DNA of 64,000 nucleotides from Streptomyces sp. RB17 (GTDB lineage: Bacteria > Actinomycetota > Actinomycetes > Streptomycetales > Streptomycetaceae), in contig NZ_WEGL01000006.1 in NCBI RefSeq assembly GCF_009604455.1, positions 558,001-622,000 of the forward strand, read 5' to 3'. Shown here in pieces: positions 24,334 through 32,709 of the stretch. The position numbers and the translations under genes were made by a program. Numbering within the stretch: position 1 is the first letter of the stretch; every line of letters begins with the position of its first letter. Under the pieces are notes generated by a model that made no database searches, was not told the origin of the DNA, and worked only from the letters and a program-made list of their open reading frames with translations.

Positions 24334-26196
24334 TCAGCCCCGTTGTGGTCCGAACGCCTTCAGGAACCGGTCGCGGAAGCCGTCCATCGGCCAGATGGGG
24401 GCGTTCGCGGCGGGCTTCAGACCCTCCGTCCACCCCCAGCCGGAGATCCGGTCCAGCACCTTGGGGTCACGGGCGACGACGGTGACCGGCACGTCCTTGC
24501 GGGGGCTGTTCCCGGTGACGGTCGGCACGGGCTGGTGGTCGCCCAGGAAGACCAGGACCGTGTTGTCGTTGCCGTACCGCCGCAGGAACCCGACGAGGCT
24601 GTTCAGCGAGTACTCGATGGAGGTGCGGTACTCGGTGCGCACGCTCTCCGGGTTGCTCCAGACCTCCTCCTGGGACTTGCCCTCGCGCCGGATCTCCTGG
24701 AAGACCGAGCCGTCGCCCAGCTTCGCCCAGTCGACCATGCGGGGCACGGGCGCCCACGGATAGTGGCTGGAGGTGAGGATGATCTCCGCCATCAGCGGGC
24801 CCCGGCCCCGCATGCCGAACTCCCGCCGCTGGAACGTCTGCAGGGTGAACTGGTCCGGAACCTGCGACCAGCCGAAGTCCGGGCCGCGGTAGTCGAGGTG
24901 ATGGCCGTCGTAGAGGTGGTCCAGGCCGAAGAACCGGCCCTCCGGCCAGGCCACCAGCACCCCCGGCACGACACCGACCGTGCGCCAGGCACCGGTCCTG
25001 CGGAACGCGCCGGTGAGAGTGGTCCGGTCGCTGGAGGTGAGGGAGCGGAACCGCTGCTGGTTGCTGATCCACAGGCCGGACAGGAAGGTCGAGTGGGCCA
25101 GCCAGCTGCCGCCACCGGTCACCGGCGAGCGCAGCCAGCCGCTGCGGGCCCGGAACCCGGCGGCCGCGAGGGCCTCGCCGCTGTCCTTGAGGACCGCGCC
25201 GATCCGGGGGGCCATCGCCGGGTCCTCGATCGCCGAACGGCCGTAGCTCTCGACGAACGTGAACAGCACGTCCTTGCCGCGCAGGCCGGTCAGCAGCTGG
25301 TCGGGCGGTGTATGGGCGAAGGCGTCGTGGGCGGCCTGGCGGCGGAAGAGGCGGGCGTCCGCGAAGGAGACGCGGACCTGCTTGGCACGGTCGCCGAGCA
25401 GGTCCGCGTCGAGCGTCGAGGCGACGGGCGCACCGCCCCTTTGCAGCCCGAGCACGACGCAGGTGATCCAGGCCGTGCCCAGCACCAGGACGACGCGGAC
25501 GGACCGGGCGCGGTGCCGGGCCAGCACGGTGCCGAGGCGGACCGTGGCACCCGCGGTCAGGACGGGGACGGCGACCGCGAGGAGCAGGACGCCGGCGATG
25601 GCGACCAGCTCACCGGTACGGCCGGAGGTCTCCCGCAGATAGTCCGCCGCGTTGCCCAGCAGCCCCCAGTCCAGCACCAGGTCGAAGGGGCGGTACAGCA
25701 CCGAATAGAAGCCGATGTCCAGGCACTTGAGGAGCGTGACCAGCCCGACCAAGACGCCGAGGGCCGCCGCCCCCGCCCGCCTCGCGCGGGGCGGCAGCAC
25801 GAGCAGCACGGCGGCGAGCAGGATCCCCTCGGCCGGCAGATGCTCGAACGCTGCCGGGGTGAGCCGGTCGGGCTGGTTCGGCAGCAGCAGCGCCGCGAGC
25901 AGGACGGCGACCGCGAGACCGGCCGAGCCCACGGCCACGCCGCGCGCGATGCGGGCCCGCCTGCCGGGTGGGCCGGCCAGCGCGGCCAGGCCCCGCGCGA
26001 TGCGACCGCGGCCACCGGGCAGGCCGGCCCGTGCGGCGAAGCTCCGCACGATCCGTACGACACGCGCGCGCCTGCCGGACCGGCCGGGTGCCACGGCCGG
26101 CTCCGCCTCCACGGACCCGGGGGCCCCGGTCCCCGCCGGGGCGCCGTCCGTCCCGTCTGCGCTTTCCGGCAGGTGACCAGGCGTGTGATGAGACAC
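24334..26196 (-). CDS. Membrane-anchored sulfatase-fold protein (LtaS/phosphoglycerol-transferase-like)
   Basis: A 620-residue protein. GTG 26196 is preceded by GGAAGGA. A Pro/Arg-rich cytoplasmic N terminus leads to about four to five transmembrane helices (for example GLAVAVLLAALLL, GILLAAVLLVLPP, VAIAGVLLLAVAVPVL, VVLVLGTAWITCVVLGL), then an extracellular alkaline-phosphatase-fold domain with VLFTFVESYGRSAIEDP, GGGSWLAHSTFLSGLW and a metal-binding GDHQP near the end. The usual catalytic Thr of LtaS falls where this protein has SWLAHST. Relatives transfer phosphoglycerol or phosphoethanolamine to envelope glycans or lipids, or hydrolyse sulfate or phosphate esters; activity here is inferred only. 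Confidence 0.78.
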   Translation of the reverse strand: MSHHTPGHLPESADGTDGAPAGTGAPGSVEAEPAVAPGRSGRRARVVRIVRSFAARAGLPGGRGRIARGLAALAGPPGRRARIARGVAVGSAGLAVAVLLAALLLPNQPDRLTPAAFEHLPAEGILLAAVLLVLPPRARRAGAAALGVLVGLVTLLKCLDIGFYSVLYRPFDLVLDWGLLGNAADYLRETSGRTGELVAIAGVLLLAVAVPVLTAGATVRLGTVLARHRARSVRVVLVLGTAWITCVVLGLQRGGAPVASTLDADLLGDRAKQVRVSFADARLFRRQAAHDAFAHTPPDQLLTGLRGKDVLFTFVESYGRSAIEDPAMAPRIGAVLKDSGEALAAAGFRARSGWLRSPVTGGGSWLAHSTFLSGLWISNQQRFRSLTSSDRTTLTGAFRRTGAWRTVGVVPGVLVAWPEGRFFGLDHLYDGHHLDYRGPDFGWSQVPDQFTLQTFQRREFGMRGRGPLMAEIILTSSHYPWAPVPRMVDWAKLGDGSVFQEIRREGKSQEEVWSNPESVRTEYRTSIEYSLNSLVGFLRRYGNDNTVLVFLGDHQPVPTVTGNSPRKDVPVTVVARDPKVLDRISGWGWTEGLKPAANAPIWPMDGFRDRFLKAFGPQRG

Positions 26197-26352
26197 CCCG
26201 AGATCCTTCCGTGCGTGGCCCGGTGTCGGTGCGGAAAGCCGGGACCGGCACACCTCGACCGACCGACAATCACCCAAAGTAGTCGGATCGCGTCGACCGT
26301 GCGCACACAGTAGTGCCATCGGGTGGCGGGGGCGGCGGGACACCCCGGGGCG

Positions 26353-27969
26353 TCACCGCCGGTCGGCGGCCACCGCCACCTCCCGCGCCCACCGGTAGTC
26401 GGCCTTGCCGCTCGGGGACCGCTGGATGGAGTCGGTGATCACCAGCTGGCGGGGGATCTTGTAGCCGGCCAGCCGGGTACGGCAGTGGCTCTGGATGTCG
26501 GCCAGCGAGGGGTGCGACGCTCCCGCGCGCAGCTGTACCACGGCCGCCACATGGTTGCCCCAGGTGGCGTCCGGGACTCCGGCGACCAGTGCGTCGTACA
26601 CGTCCGGATGCGCCTTGAGCGCCTGCTCGACCTCCTCCGGGTAGACCTTCTCGCCCCCGGTGTTGATGCACTGCGAGCCCCTGCCGAACACGGTGACCAC
26701 GCCGTCCTCGTCGACCGTCGCCATGTCGCCGAGCAGGACCCAGCGCTGCCCGTCCTTCTCGAAGAACGTCTCGGCAGTTTTCCGCGGGTCGTTGTAGTAG
26801 CCGAGCGGGACATGGCCGCACTGGGCGACCCGTCCTGTCTCGCCCGCGGCGACCGGCTCGTGCGTCACCGGATCGACCACGCGGGTACGGGAGTTGACCC
26901 GCAGGCGGAAGCCGCGCTCGGGGCCCGAGTCCTCCGTCGCCGTCCCGTTGAAGCCGGACTCGGAGGAGCCGAAGTTGTTGAGCAGCATGGCGTTCGGGAC
27001 CAGCTCCCGGAACTGCCGGCGCACCGTCTCCGACATGACGGCGCCCGACGAGGACACGCTGAACAGGGCCGAACAGTCCGTGCCCTTCAGCGGTCCGCAC
27101 AGCGCGTCGATCAGCGGCCGGAGCATCGCGTCGCCGACCAGCGAGATGCTGGTGACCTTCTCCTTCTCGACGGTCCGCAGCACCTCCTCCGGCACGAACT
27201 TGCGGTGCAGGACGACACGTTGGCCGAAGTTGAAGCCGATGAACGCCGTGAGCGTGGAGGTGCCGTGCATCAGCGGGGGAGTGGGGAAGAAGGTGATCCC
27301 GGAGCCCCCGGCGGCGACCCGCTCGGCCAGCTCCTCCGGGCTCTTCACCGGCTCCCCGGTCGGCGCCCCGCCGCCGAGCCCGGCGAAGAACAGGTCCTGG
27401 TGACGCCACATCACGCCTTTGGGCATGCCGGTCGTACCGCCCGTGTAGATGATGAACCGGTCGTCGCCGGAGCGGAGGGGGAAGTCCCGGGCCGGCGAGC
27501 CGGATGCCTCGGCGTCGCGGAACGGCACCGCGCCAGGCACCCCGGCCGTGTCCGGGCCCACTCGCAGCAGATGCCGCAGCATCGGCGCCCGCGGCAGCGC
27601 CGCCGCCACCCGGTCGGCGAACTCGGCGTCGAAGACCAGCGCGACCAGGTCGGCGTCCCGGTAGAGGTACACCAACTCATCTTCGACATAGCGGTAGTTG
27701 ACGTTGACCGGCACGATCCGGGCCTTCAGGCAGGCCAGCACCGTCTGCAGGTACTCGACGCCGTTGTACAGGTGGAGGCCGAGATGCTCGCCGGGCCGTA
27801 TTCCGCTGTCGAGCAGGTGGTGGGCGACGCGGTTGGCGGCCGCGTCCAGCTCCGCGTAGGTCAGGCGGCGCTCCGCGCCGGTGCCGGGATGGTCGACGTA
27901 CACGAGCGCCTCGCGGTCCGGGACCACGTCGACGACCGACTCGAACAGGTCGGCAAGGTTGTACTCCAC
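26353..27969 (-). CDS. FadD19-like acyl-CoA synthetase (steroid side-chain type)
   Basis: A 538-residue ANL ligase. GTG 27969 has a GGAGGAGC ribosome-binding site 5 bp upstream. Motifs are FIIYTGGTTGMPKGVMWRH, LNNFGSSESGFNGTA, GDMATVDEDG, GRGSQCINTGGEKVYPEEVE and the C-terminal SPSGKADYRWA. The TGGTTGxPKGVMWRH and GSSETGFxGT patterns, and the ending SPxGKxDYRWAxE, closely follow mycobacterial FadD19, which activates cholesterol side-chain acids. It is divergent from an EchA19-like hydratase across a shared palindrome, the same partnership seen in mycobacteria. Substrate is inferred. Confidence 0.85.
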   Translation of the reverse strand: MEYNLADLFESVVDVVPDREALVYVDHPGTGAERRLTYAELDAAANRVAHHLLDSGIRPGEHLGLHLYNGVEYLQTVLACLKARIVPVNVNYRYVEDELVYLYRDADLVALVFDAEFADRVAAALPRAPMLRHLLRVGPDTAGVPGAVPFRDAEASGSPARDFPLRSGDDRFIIYTGGTTGMPKGVMWRHQDLFFAGLGGGAPTGEPVKSPEELAERVAAGGSGITFFPTPPLMHGTSTLTAFIGFNFGQRVVLHRKFVPEEVLRTVEKEKVTSISLVGDAMLRPLIDALCGPLKGTDCSALFSVSSSGAVMSETVRRQFRELVPNAMLLNNFGSSESGFNGTATEDSGPERGFRLRVNSRTRVVDPVTHEPVAAGETGRVAQCGHVPLGYYNDPRKTAETFFEKDGQRWVLLGDMATVDEDGVVTVFGRGSQCINTGGEKVYPEEVEQALKAHPDVYDALVAGVPDATWGNHVAAVVQLRAGASHPSLADIQSHCRTRLAGYKIPRQLVITDSIQRSPSGKADYRWAREVAVAADRR

Positions 27970-28064
27970 CGCTCCTCCTGACCCCGATCGTGCCCCTGAT
28001 GCCTCCGCTAGCGGGTCATCAGAGCAAAGGGCGCCGCAACTGTGAAGGGTCCGTGCCAAAGAAA

Positions 28065-28081
28065 TCTGACTGTCTGTCAGA
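28065..28081. promoter_or_regulatory. Palindrome TCTGAC-N5-GTCAGA in the fadD19/echA19 divergent promoter
   Basis: Same arms and spacing as 9729-9745, with similar flanks (CCAAAGAAA before, AAAACC after). It lies 96 bp from the ligase GTG and 78 bp from the hydratase ATG, so one bound repressor could control both directions. Confidence 0.65.
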
Positions 28082-28158
28082 AAACCCTTGAAGCTCCCTT
28101 GAAGTGCCTCGCCGCCTACTGCAACCTGTTCTCGTTCTCACCGAGGGGAGACACGCCC

Positions 28159-28959
28159 ATGGGCGGGACGGAACACCTCACCGTGCGGCGCGAGGGCGCC
28201 ACACTCGTGCTCACGCTCAACAGGCCCGACGCCAGGAACGCGCTCTCGCTGCCGATGCTCGTCGGCCTGTACGACGGCTGGCTCGAGGCCGACGCGGACG
28301 ACGGGATCCGCTCGATCGTGCTCACCGGGGCCGGCGGCGACTTCTGCGCCGGAATGGACCTGAAGGCGCTGGCCGGCCACGGCATGCAGGGAGAGCACCA
28401 CCGCGACCGGCTCAAGGCCGACCCCGACCTGCACTGGAAGGCGATGCTGCGCCACCATCGCCCGCGCAAACCGGTCGTCGCCGCCGTCGAGGGGTACTGC
28501 GTCGCGGGCGGCACCGAGATCCTCCAGGGCACCGACATCCGGGTCGCGGGCGAGTCCGCGACCTTCGGGCTGTTCGAGGTCCGGCGCGGCCTGTTCCCGA
28601 TCGGCGGCTCCACCGTCCGGCTGCAACGCCAGATCCCGCGCACCCACGCCCTGGAGATGCTGCTCACCGGACGGCCCTACAGTGCCCGGGAGGCCGCCGG
28701 CATCGGACTGATCGGCCATGTGGTCCCGGACGGCACCGCCCTCGACAAAGCCCTGGAGATCGCCGATCAGATCAACGCCTGCGGCCCGCTCGCCGTCGAG
28801 GCCGTCAAGGCGTCGGTGTACGAGACCGCGGAGATGACGGAGACCGACGGGCTCGCGGCCGAACTCGCGCGCGGCTGGCCGGTCTTCGACACCGCCGACG
28901 CCAAGGAAGGCGCCCGCGCCTTCGCGGAGAAGCGGACCCCCGTCTACAGGCGCGCGTGA
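28159..28959 (+). CDS. Enoyl-CoA hydratase/isomerase (crotonase), EchA19-like
   Basis: A 266-residue crotonase. ATG 28159 follows GAGGGGAG; the frame extends further upstream through the palindrome but shows no homology there. The oxyanion-hole segments are GGDFCAGMDLKAL and VEGYCVAGGTEILQGTD, the latter with the acidic position typical of hydratases. Length matches EchA19 (about 263 residues), which hydrates the 2-enoyl-CoA of the steroid side chain. It is first in a plus-strand series with the DUF35 and thiolase-fold genes, though a 136-bp gap with a hairpin separates it from them. Confidence 0.85.
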   Translation: MGGTEHLTVRREGATLVLTLNRPDARNALSLPMLVGLYDGWLEADADDGIRSIVLTGAGGDFCAGMDLKALAGHGMQGEHHRDRLKADPDLHWKAMLRHHRPRKPVVAAVEGYCVAGGTEILQGTDIRVAGESATFGLFEVRRGLFPIGGSTVRLQRQIPRTHALEMLLTGRPYSAREAAGIGLIGHVVPDGTALDKALEIADQINACGPLAVEAVKASVYETAEMTETDGLAAELARGWPVFDTADAKEGARAFAEKRTPVYRRA

Positions 28960-29043
28960 CGCTCCGCTGGGTGAGCGGGTCGGCAGACACCGTTCGCAAG
29001 CTGCGGGCCGCCGTGGGCTGTTCGCTCCCCCAAGTCGCCGCCC

Positions 29044-29063
29044 CGCGCCCCTTACGGGGCGCG
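29044..29063. terminator. 8-bp GC hairpin between crotonase and DUF35 genes
   Basis: CGCGCCCC-TTAC-GGGGCGCG forms a perfect 8-bp stem with a 4-nt loop, 33 bp before the DUF35 gene start. There is no T-run. It could be a weak terminator or processing site that lowers downstream expression. Confidence 0.4.
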
Positions 29064-29095
29064 CCTTCACCGCCGACCTTCCAAGGAGGCAGCCG

Positions 29096-30037
29096 ATGCC
29101 CGAAGTCCTCAAAGCGCCGCTCGTCGTCGAATTCCCGTTCACCCGCTCCCTCGGCCCCGTCCAGAGTGCCTTCCTCACCGGCCTGCGCGAACGCGTCGTC
29201 CTCGGTGTGAAGACCACCGACGCACGCACCCTCGTCCCGCCCGTCGAGTACGACCCCGTCACCGCCGAGGAGCTCCACGACCTGGTGGAGGTCGCCCCCA
29301 CGGGCACGGTCACCACCTGGGCGTGGAACCACGAGCCGCGCCGCGGCCAGCCCCTCGGCACCCCCTTCGCCTGGGTCCTGGTCCGGCTCGACGGCGCCGA
29401 CACCGCCCTGCTGCACGCCCTCGACGCCCCCGGCCCCGACTCCGTGCACACCGGAATGCGGGTCCGCGTGCGCTGGGCCGCCGAACGCACCGGCGCCATC
29501 ACCGACATCGCCTGCTTCGAGCCGTACGACGGGCCACCCGCCCAACCGGGCGGACACACGGGCGAGTTCGACGACCCGCTCACCGGGATCGTCGCCCCGG
29601 CCCGCCTGGACTACACCTACTCGCCCGGCCGCGCCCAGTCCGCGTACATCGAAGGCCTCTCCGCACGGCGGACCGTCGGCGAACGCTGCCCCTCCTGCCG
29701 CAAGGTGTACGTCCCCCCGAGGGGTGCGTGCCCCACCTGTGGCATGGCCACGGCGGAACAGGTCGAAGTGGGTCCCCGCGGCACCGTCACCACCTACTGC
29801 ATCGTCAACATCAAGGCGAAGAACCTCGACATCGAGGTCCCCTACGTCTACGCCCACATCGCCCTCGACGGCGCCGACCTCGCCCTGCACGCGCGGATCG
29901 GCGGCATCCCCTACGACCAGGTGCGCATGGGCCTGCGCGTCGAGCCCGTGTGGACCGAGGGCGCCCGCTACCCCGACCACTACCGGCCCACCGGCGAACC
30001 CGACGCCGACTACGACACCTACAAGGAGCTGCTGTGA
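29096..30037 (+). CDS. Two-domain DUF35 (OB-fold, Zn-ribbon) protein
   Basis: A 313-residue protein made of two DUF35-like halves. The first (about 1-145) has GPVQSAFLTGLRERVVLG but no Cys in the ribbon. The second (about 170-300) has GRAQSAYIEGLSARRTVGE, then a zinc ribbon CPSCRKVYVPPRGACPTCG and an OB strand set. DUF35 proteins bind thiolase-fold partners and supply a CoA-thioester pocket, as in the aldolase Ltp2 with ChsH2. Length resembles the roughly 300-residue mycobacterial Rv3521 found with ltp3/ltp4. It overlaps the next gene by 4 bp, so it is very likely a subunit with one or both thiolase-fold proteins. Confidence 0.85.
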   Translation: MPEVLKAPLVVEFPFTRSLGPVQSAFLTGLRERVVLGVKTTDARTLVPPVEYDPVTAEELHDLVEVAPTGTVTTWAWNHEPRRGQPLGTPFAWVLVRLDGADTALLHALDAPGPDSVHTGMRVRVRWAAERTGAITDIACFEPYDGPPAQPGGHTGEFDDPLTGIVAPARLDYTYSPGRAQSAYIEGLSARRTVGERCPSCRKVYVPPRGACPTCGMATAEQVEVGPRGTVTTYCIVNIKAKNLDIEVPYVYAHIALDGADLALHARIGGIPYDQVRMGLRVEPVWTEGARYPDHYRPTGEPDADYDTYKELL

Positions 30038-31083
30038 CCCGGCAGATCGCGGTCGTCGCCTTCGCCCAGACCGACCACCGGCGCTCCACCGAGGAGTCCT
30101 CCGAGGTGGAGATGCTCATGCCGGTCCTGCACGAGGTGCTGGCACAGACCGGCCTCAGGACCGCCGACATCGGCTTCACCTGCTCCGGCTCCAGCGACTA
30201 CCTCGCCGGCCGTGCCTTCTCCTTCACGCTCGCCCTCGACGGCGTCGGAGCCTGGCCGCCGATCTCCGAGTCGCACGTCGAGATGGACGGCGCCTGGGCA
30301 CTGTACGAGGCCTGGACCAAGCTGCTCACCGGCGACGCCGACACCGCGCTCGTCTACTCCTACGGCAAGTCCTCGCCGGGCTCCCTGCGCGACGTCCTCA
30401 CCCGCCAGCTCGACCCGTACTACGTGGCCCCCCTGTGGCCCGACTCCATCGCCCTCGCCGCCCTTCAGGCACAGGCCCTCATGGACGCCGGCCACACCGA
30501 CGAACCCGCGCTCGCCGCCGTCGGCGCCCGCAGCCGGGCCGACGCCACGACCAACCCGTACGCCCAGCTCAAGGGGCAGGTGCCGCAGGGCGACTACGTC
30601 GTACGACCGCTGCGCAGCGGCGACTGCCCGCCCGTCGGCGACGGCGCCGCCGCCGTGATCCTCGCGGCGGGGGAGCGGGCCCGTCGGCTGTGCGAGCGGC
30701 CCGCCTGGATCCGCGGCATCGACCACCGCATCGAGGCCCACGGCCTCGGCGTCCGCGATCTCACCGACTCACCGTCCACCCGGCTCGCCGCCGAACGGGC
30801 AGGAGTCTTCGAACGGCCCGTCGACACCGCCGAGTTGCACGCCCCGTTCAGTTCGCAGGAGGTGATCCTGCGCAGGGCGCTCCGCCTCGGCGACGACGTC
30901 GGTGTCAATCCCTCCGGGGGCGCCCTCGCCGCCAACCCGGTGATGGCCGCCGGGCTGATCCGCATCGGCGAGGCCGCCGCCCGCATCCACCGCGGCGCGT
31001 CCGACCGTGCCCTCGCCCACGCCACCTCCGGCCCCTGCCTGCAGCAGAACCTGGTCGCCGTACTCGAAGGGGATCCACGATGA
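30034..31083 (+). CDS. Thiolase-fold lipid-transfer/aldolase-like protein, Ltp4-like
   Basis: A 349-residue SCP2-type thiolase-fold protein. GTG 30034 overlaps the DUF35 stop. It has the C-terminal GVNPSGGALAANPVMAAGL loop and a final GPCLQQN. The position of the thiolase nucleophilic Cys (around SESHVEMDGAWALYEAW) has no Cys, so it is unlikely to be a classical thiolase. Non-thiolase members such as Ltp2 are retro-aldolases that shorten steroid side chains with a DUF35 partner. Gene order matches mycobacterial ltp4 followed by ltp3. Substrate is inferred. Confidence 0.82.
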   Translation: MTRQIAVVAFAQTDHRRSTEESSEVEMLMPVLHEVLAQTGLRTADIGFTCSGSSDYLAGRAFSFTLALDGVGAWPPISESHVEMDGAWALYEAWTKLLTGDADTALVYSYGKSSPGSLRDVLTRQLDPYYVAPLWPDSIALAALQAQALMDAGHTDEPALAAVGARSRADATTNPYAQLKGQVPQGDYVVRPLRSGDCPPVGDGAAAVILAAGERARRLCERPAWIRGIDHRIEAHGLGVRDLTDSPSTRLAAERAGVFERPVDTAELHAPFSSQEVILRRALRLGDDVGVNPSGGALAANPVMAAGLIRIGEAAARIHRGASDRALAHATSGPCLQQNLVAVLEGDPR

Positions 31084-32246
31084 GCAAGGAGCCCGTGGCC
31101 GTCGTCGGCATCGGCCAGACCAAACACGTCGCCGCCCGCCGGGACGTCTCGATCGCCGGACTCGTCCGCGAGGCGGCACGAAGGGCCCTGCTGGACGCCG
31201 AGCTGACCTGGGCCGACATCGACGCCGTGGTCATCGGCAAGGCGCCCGACTTCTTCGAGGGCGTGATGATGCCCGAGCTCTACCTCGCGGACGCGCTGGG
31301 CGCCGTCGGCAAGCCCGTGCTGCGGGTGCACACCGCGGGCTCCGTCGGCGGATCCACCGCGCTCGTGGCCGCGGGCCTGGTCGCCGCCCGCGTCCACGGC
31401 ACGGTCCTCACCCTGGCCTTCGAGAAGCAGTCCGAGTCGAACGCCATGTGGGGCCTGTCGCTCCCCGTTCCCTTCCAGCAGCCACTGCTCGCCGGCGCCG
31501 GCGGCTTCTTCGCACCCCACGTGCGCGCCTACATGCGGCGCAGCGGCGCCCCCGACACCGTCGGATCCCTCGTCGCCTACAAGGACCGGCGCAACGCCCT
31601 GAAGAACCCCTACGCCCACCTCCACGAGCACGACATCACCCTGGAGAAGGTCCAGGCCTCGCCCATGCTGTGGGACCCCATCCGCTACTCCGAGACCTGC
31701 CCCTCCTCCGACGGCGCCTGCGCGATGATCCTCACCGACCGCGCCGGAGCCGCCCGCGCGCCCCGGCCGCCCGCCTGGATGCTCGGCGGCGCCATGCGCA
31801 GCGAACCCACCCTGTTCGCGGGCAAGGACTTCGTCTCCCCGCAGGCCGGCAAGGACTGCGCCGCCGACGTCTACCGGCAGGCCGGCATCGCCGACCCGCG
31901 CCGGGAGATCGACGCCGTCGAGATGTACGTGCCGTTCTCCTGGTACGAGCCCATGTGGCTGGAGAACCTGGGCTTCGCGGCGGAGGGCGAGGGCTGGAAG
32001 CTCACCGAGTCCGGGGTGACCGAACTCGACGGCGACCTGCCCGTCAACATGTCGGGCGGCGTGCTCTCCACCAATCCCATCGGCGCCTCCGGCATGATCC
32101 GCTTCGCCGAGGCCGCCCTCCAGGTACGCGGTCAGGCCGGAGAACACCAGGTCGACGGCGCCCGCCGGGTGCTCGGGCACGCCTACGGCGGCGGCTCGCA
32201 GTTCTTCTCCATGTGGCTCGTGGGAGCGCGGCCACCGGAGACGTGA
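31080..32246 (+). CDS. Thiolase-fold lipid-transfer/aldolase-like protein, Ltp3-like
   Basis: A 388-residue thiolase-fold protein whose ATG overlaps the preceding stop by 4 bp. It starts with the family opening VAVVGIGQTKH. The usual Cys-containing nucleophile segment is replaced by VLRVHTAGSVGGSTAL, which lacks Cys. Near the end are VNMSGGVLSTNPIGASGMIR and LGHAYGGGSQFFS. This suggests a retro-aldolase or structural partner rather than a beta-ketothiolase. With the Ltp4-like and DUF35 proteins it probably forms one complex. Length is close to mycobacterial Ltp3 (about 394 residues). Confidence 0.83.
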   Translation: MSKEPVAVVGIGQTKHVAARRDVSIAGLVREAARRALLDAELTWADIDAVVIGKAPDFFEGVMMPELYLADALGAVGKPVLRVHTAGSVGGSTALVAAGLVAARVHGTVLTLAFEKQSESNAMWGLSLPVPFQQPLLAGAGGFFAPHVRAYMRRSGAPDTVGSLVAYKDRRNALKNPYAHLHEHDITLEKVQASPMLWDPIRYSETCPSSDGACAMILTDRAGAARAPRPPAWMLGGAMRSEPTLFAGKDFVSPQAGKDCAADVYRQAGIADPRREIDAVEMYVPFSWYEPMWLENLGFAAEGEGWKLTESGVTELDGDLPVNMSGGVLSTNPIGASGMIRFAEAALQVRGQAGEHQVDGARRVLGHAYGGGSQFFSMWLVGARPPET

Positions 32247-32328
32247 AAGTCCATCCCACGTGGCCTGTTGGGCATCGTGAGCGGTCGCTAGGCTGAGCCG
32301 CGGACGACGAACCGGGAGGAGCACGGAC

Positions 32329-32571
32329 GTGGCCGAGACCACCATCCAGCACAAGCCGCTCGCGGGCTGGGACAAGCCGGAGCTGGACCTCAGCAAGGCC
32401 GAGTGGCAGTCCAGCAGCCGAGGTCTGGGCGATGTCCAGATCGCCTTTGTCGAGGGCTTCATCGCGATGCGCAACAGCGGCCGTCCGGAGAGCCCATCCC
32501 TGATCTTCACCCCCGCGGAATGGGGTGCCTTCGTCTCCGGCGCCCGGGAAGGGGAGTTCGACCTCACCTGA
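32329..32571 (+). CDS. DUF397-domain small protein
   Basis: An 80-residue protein. GTG 32329 follows GGGAGGAG. The DUF397 core is visible as AEWQSSSRGLGDVQIAFVEGFIAMRNS and LIFTPAEWGAFVSGAREGEFD. In Streptomyces these proteins are often encoded beside an XRE-type regulator and act as its antagonist (as with WhiJ partners). No such regulator is adjacent here, so this copy is an orphan. Confidence 0.8.
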   Translation: MAETTIQHKPLAGWDKPELDLSKAEWQSSSRGLGDVQIAFVEGFIAMRNSGRPESPSLIFTPAEWGAFVSGAREGEFDLT

Positions 32572-32709
32572 ACCGGGCCCACCTGACCTGAACCGGGGGT
32601 GTTCCGACCCGATTTCCGGACACGCGACCGACAGGGCCCCGCTGGGACCGGTGCCTGCGTCAGGCTGGCCCCAGCAAGGGGAAGGTCGTGTTCCGGAAGG
32701 TGAGGGACG

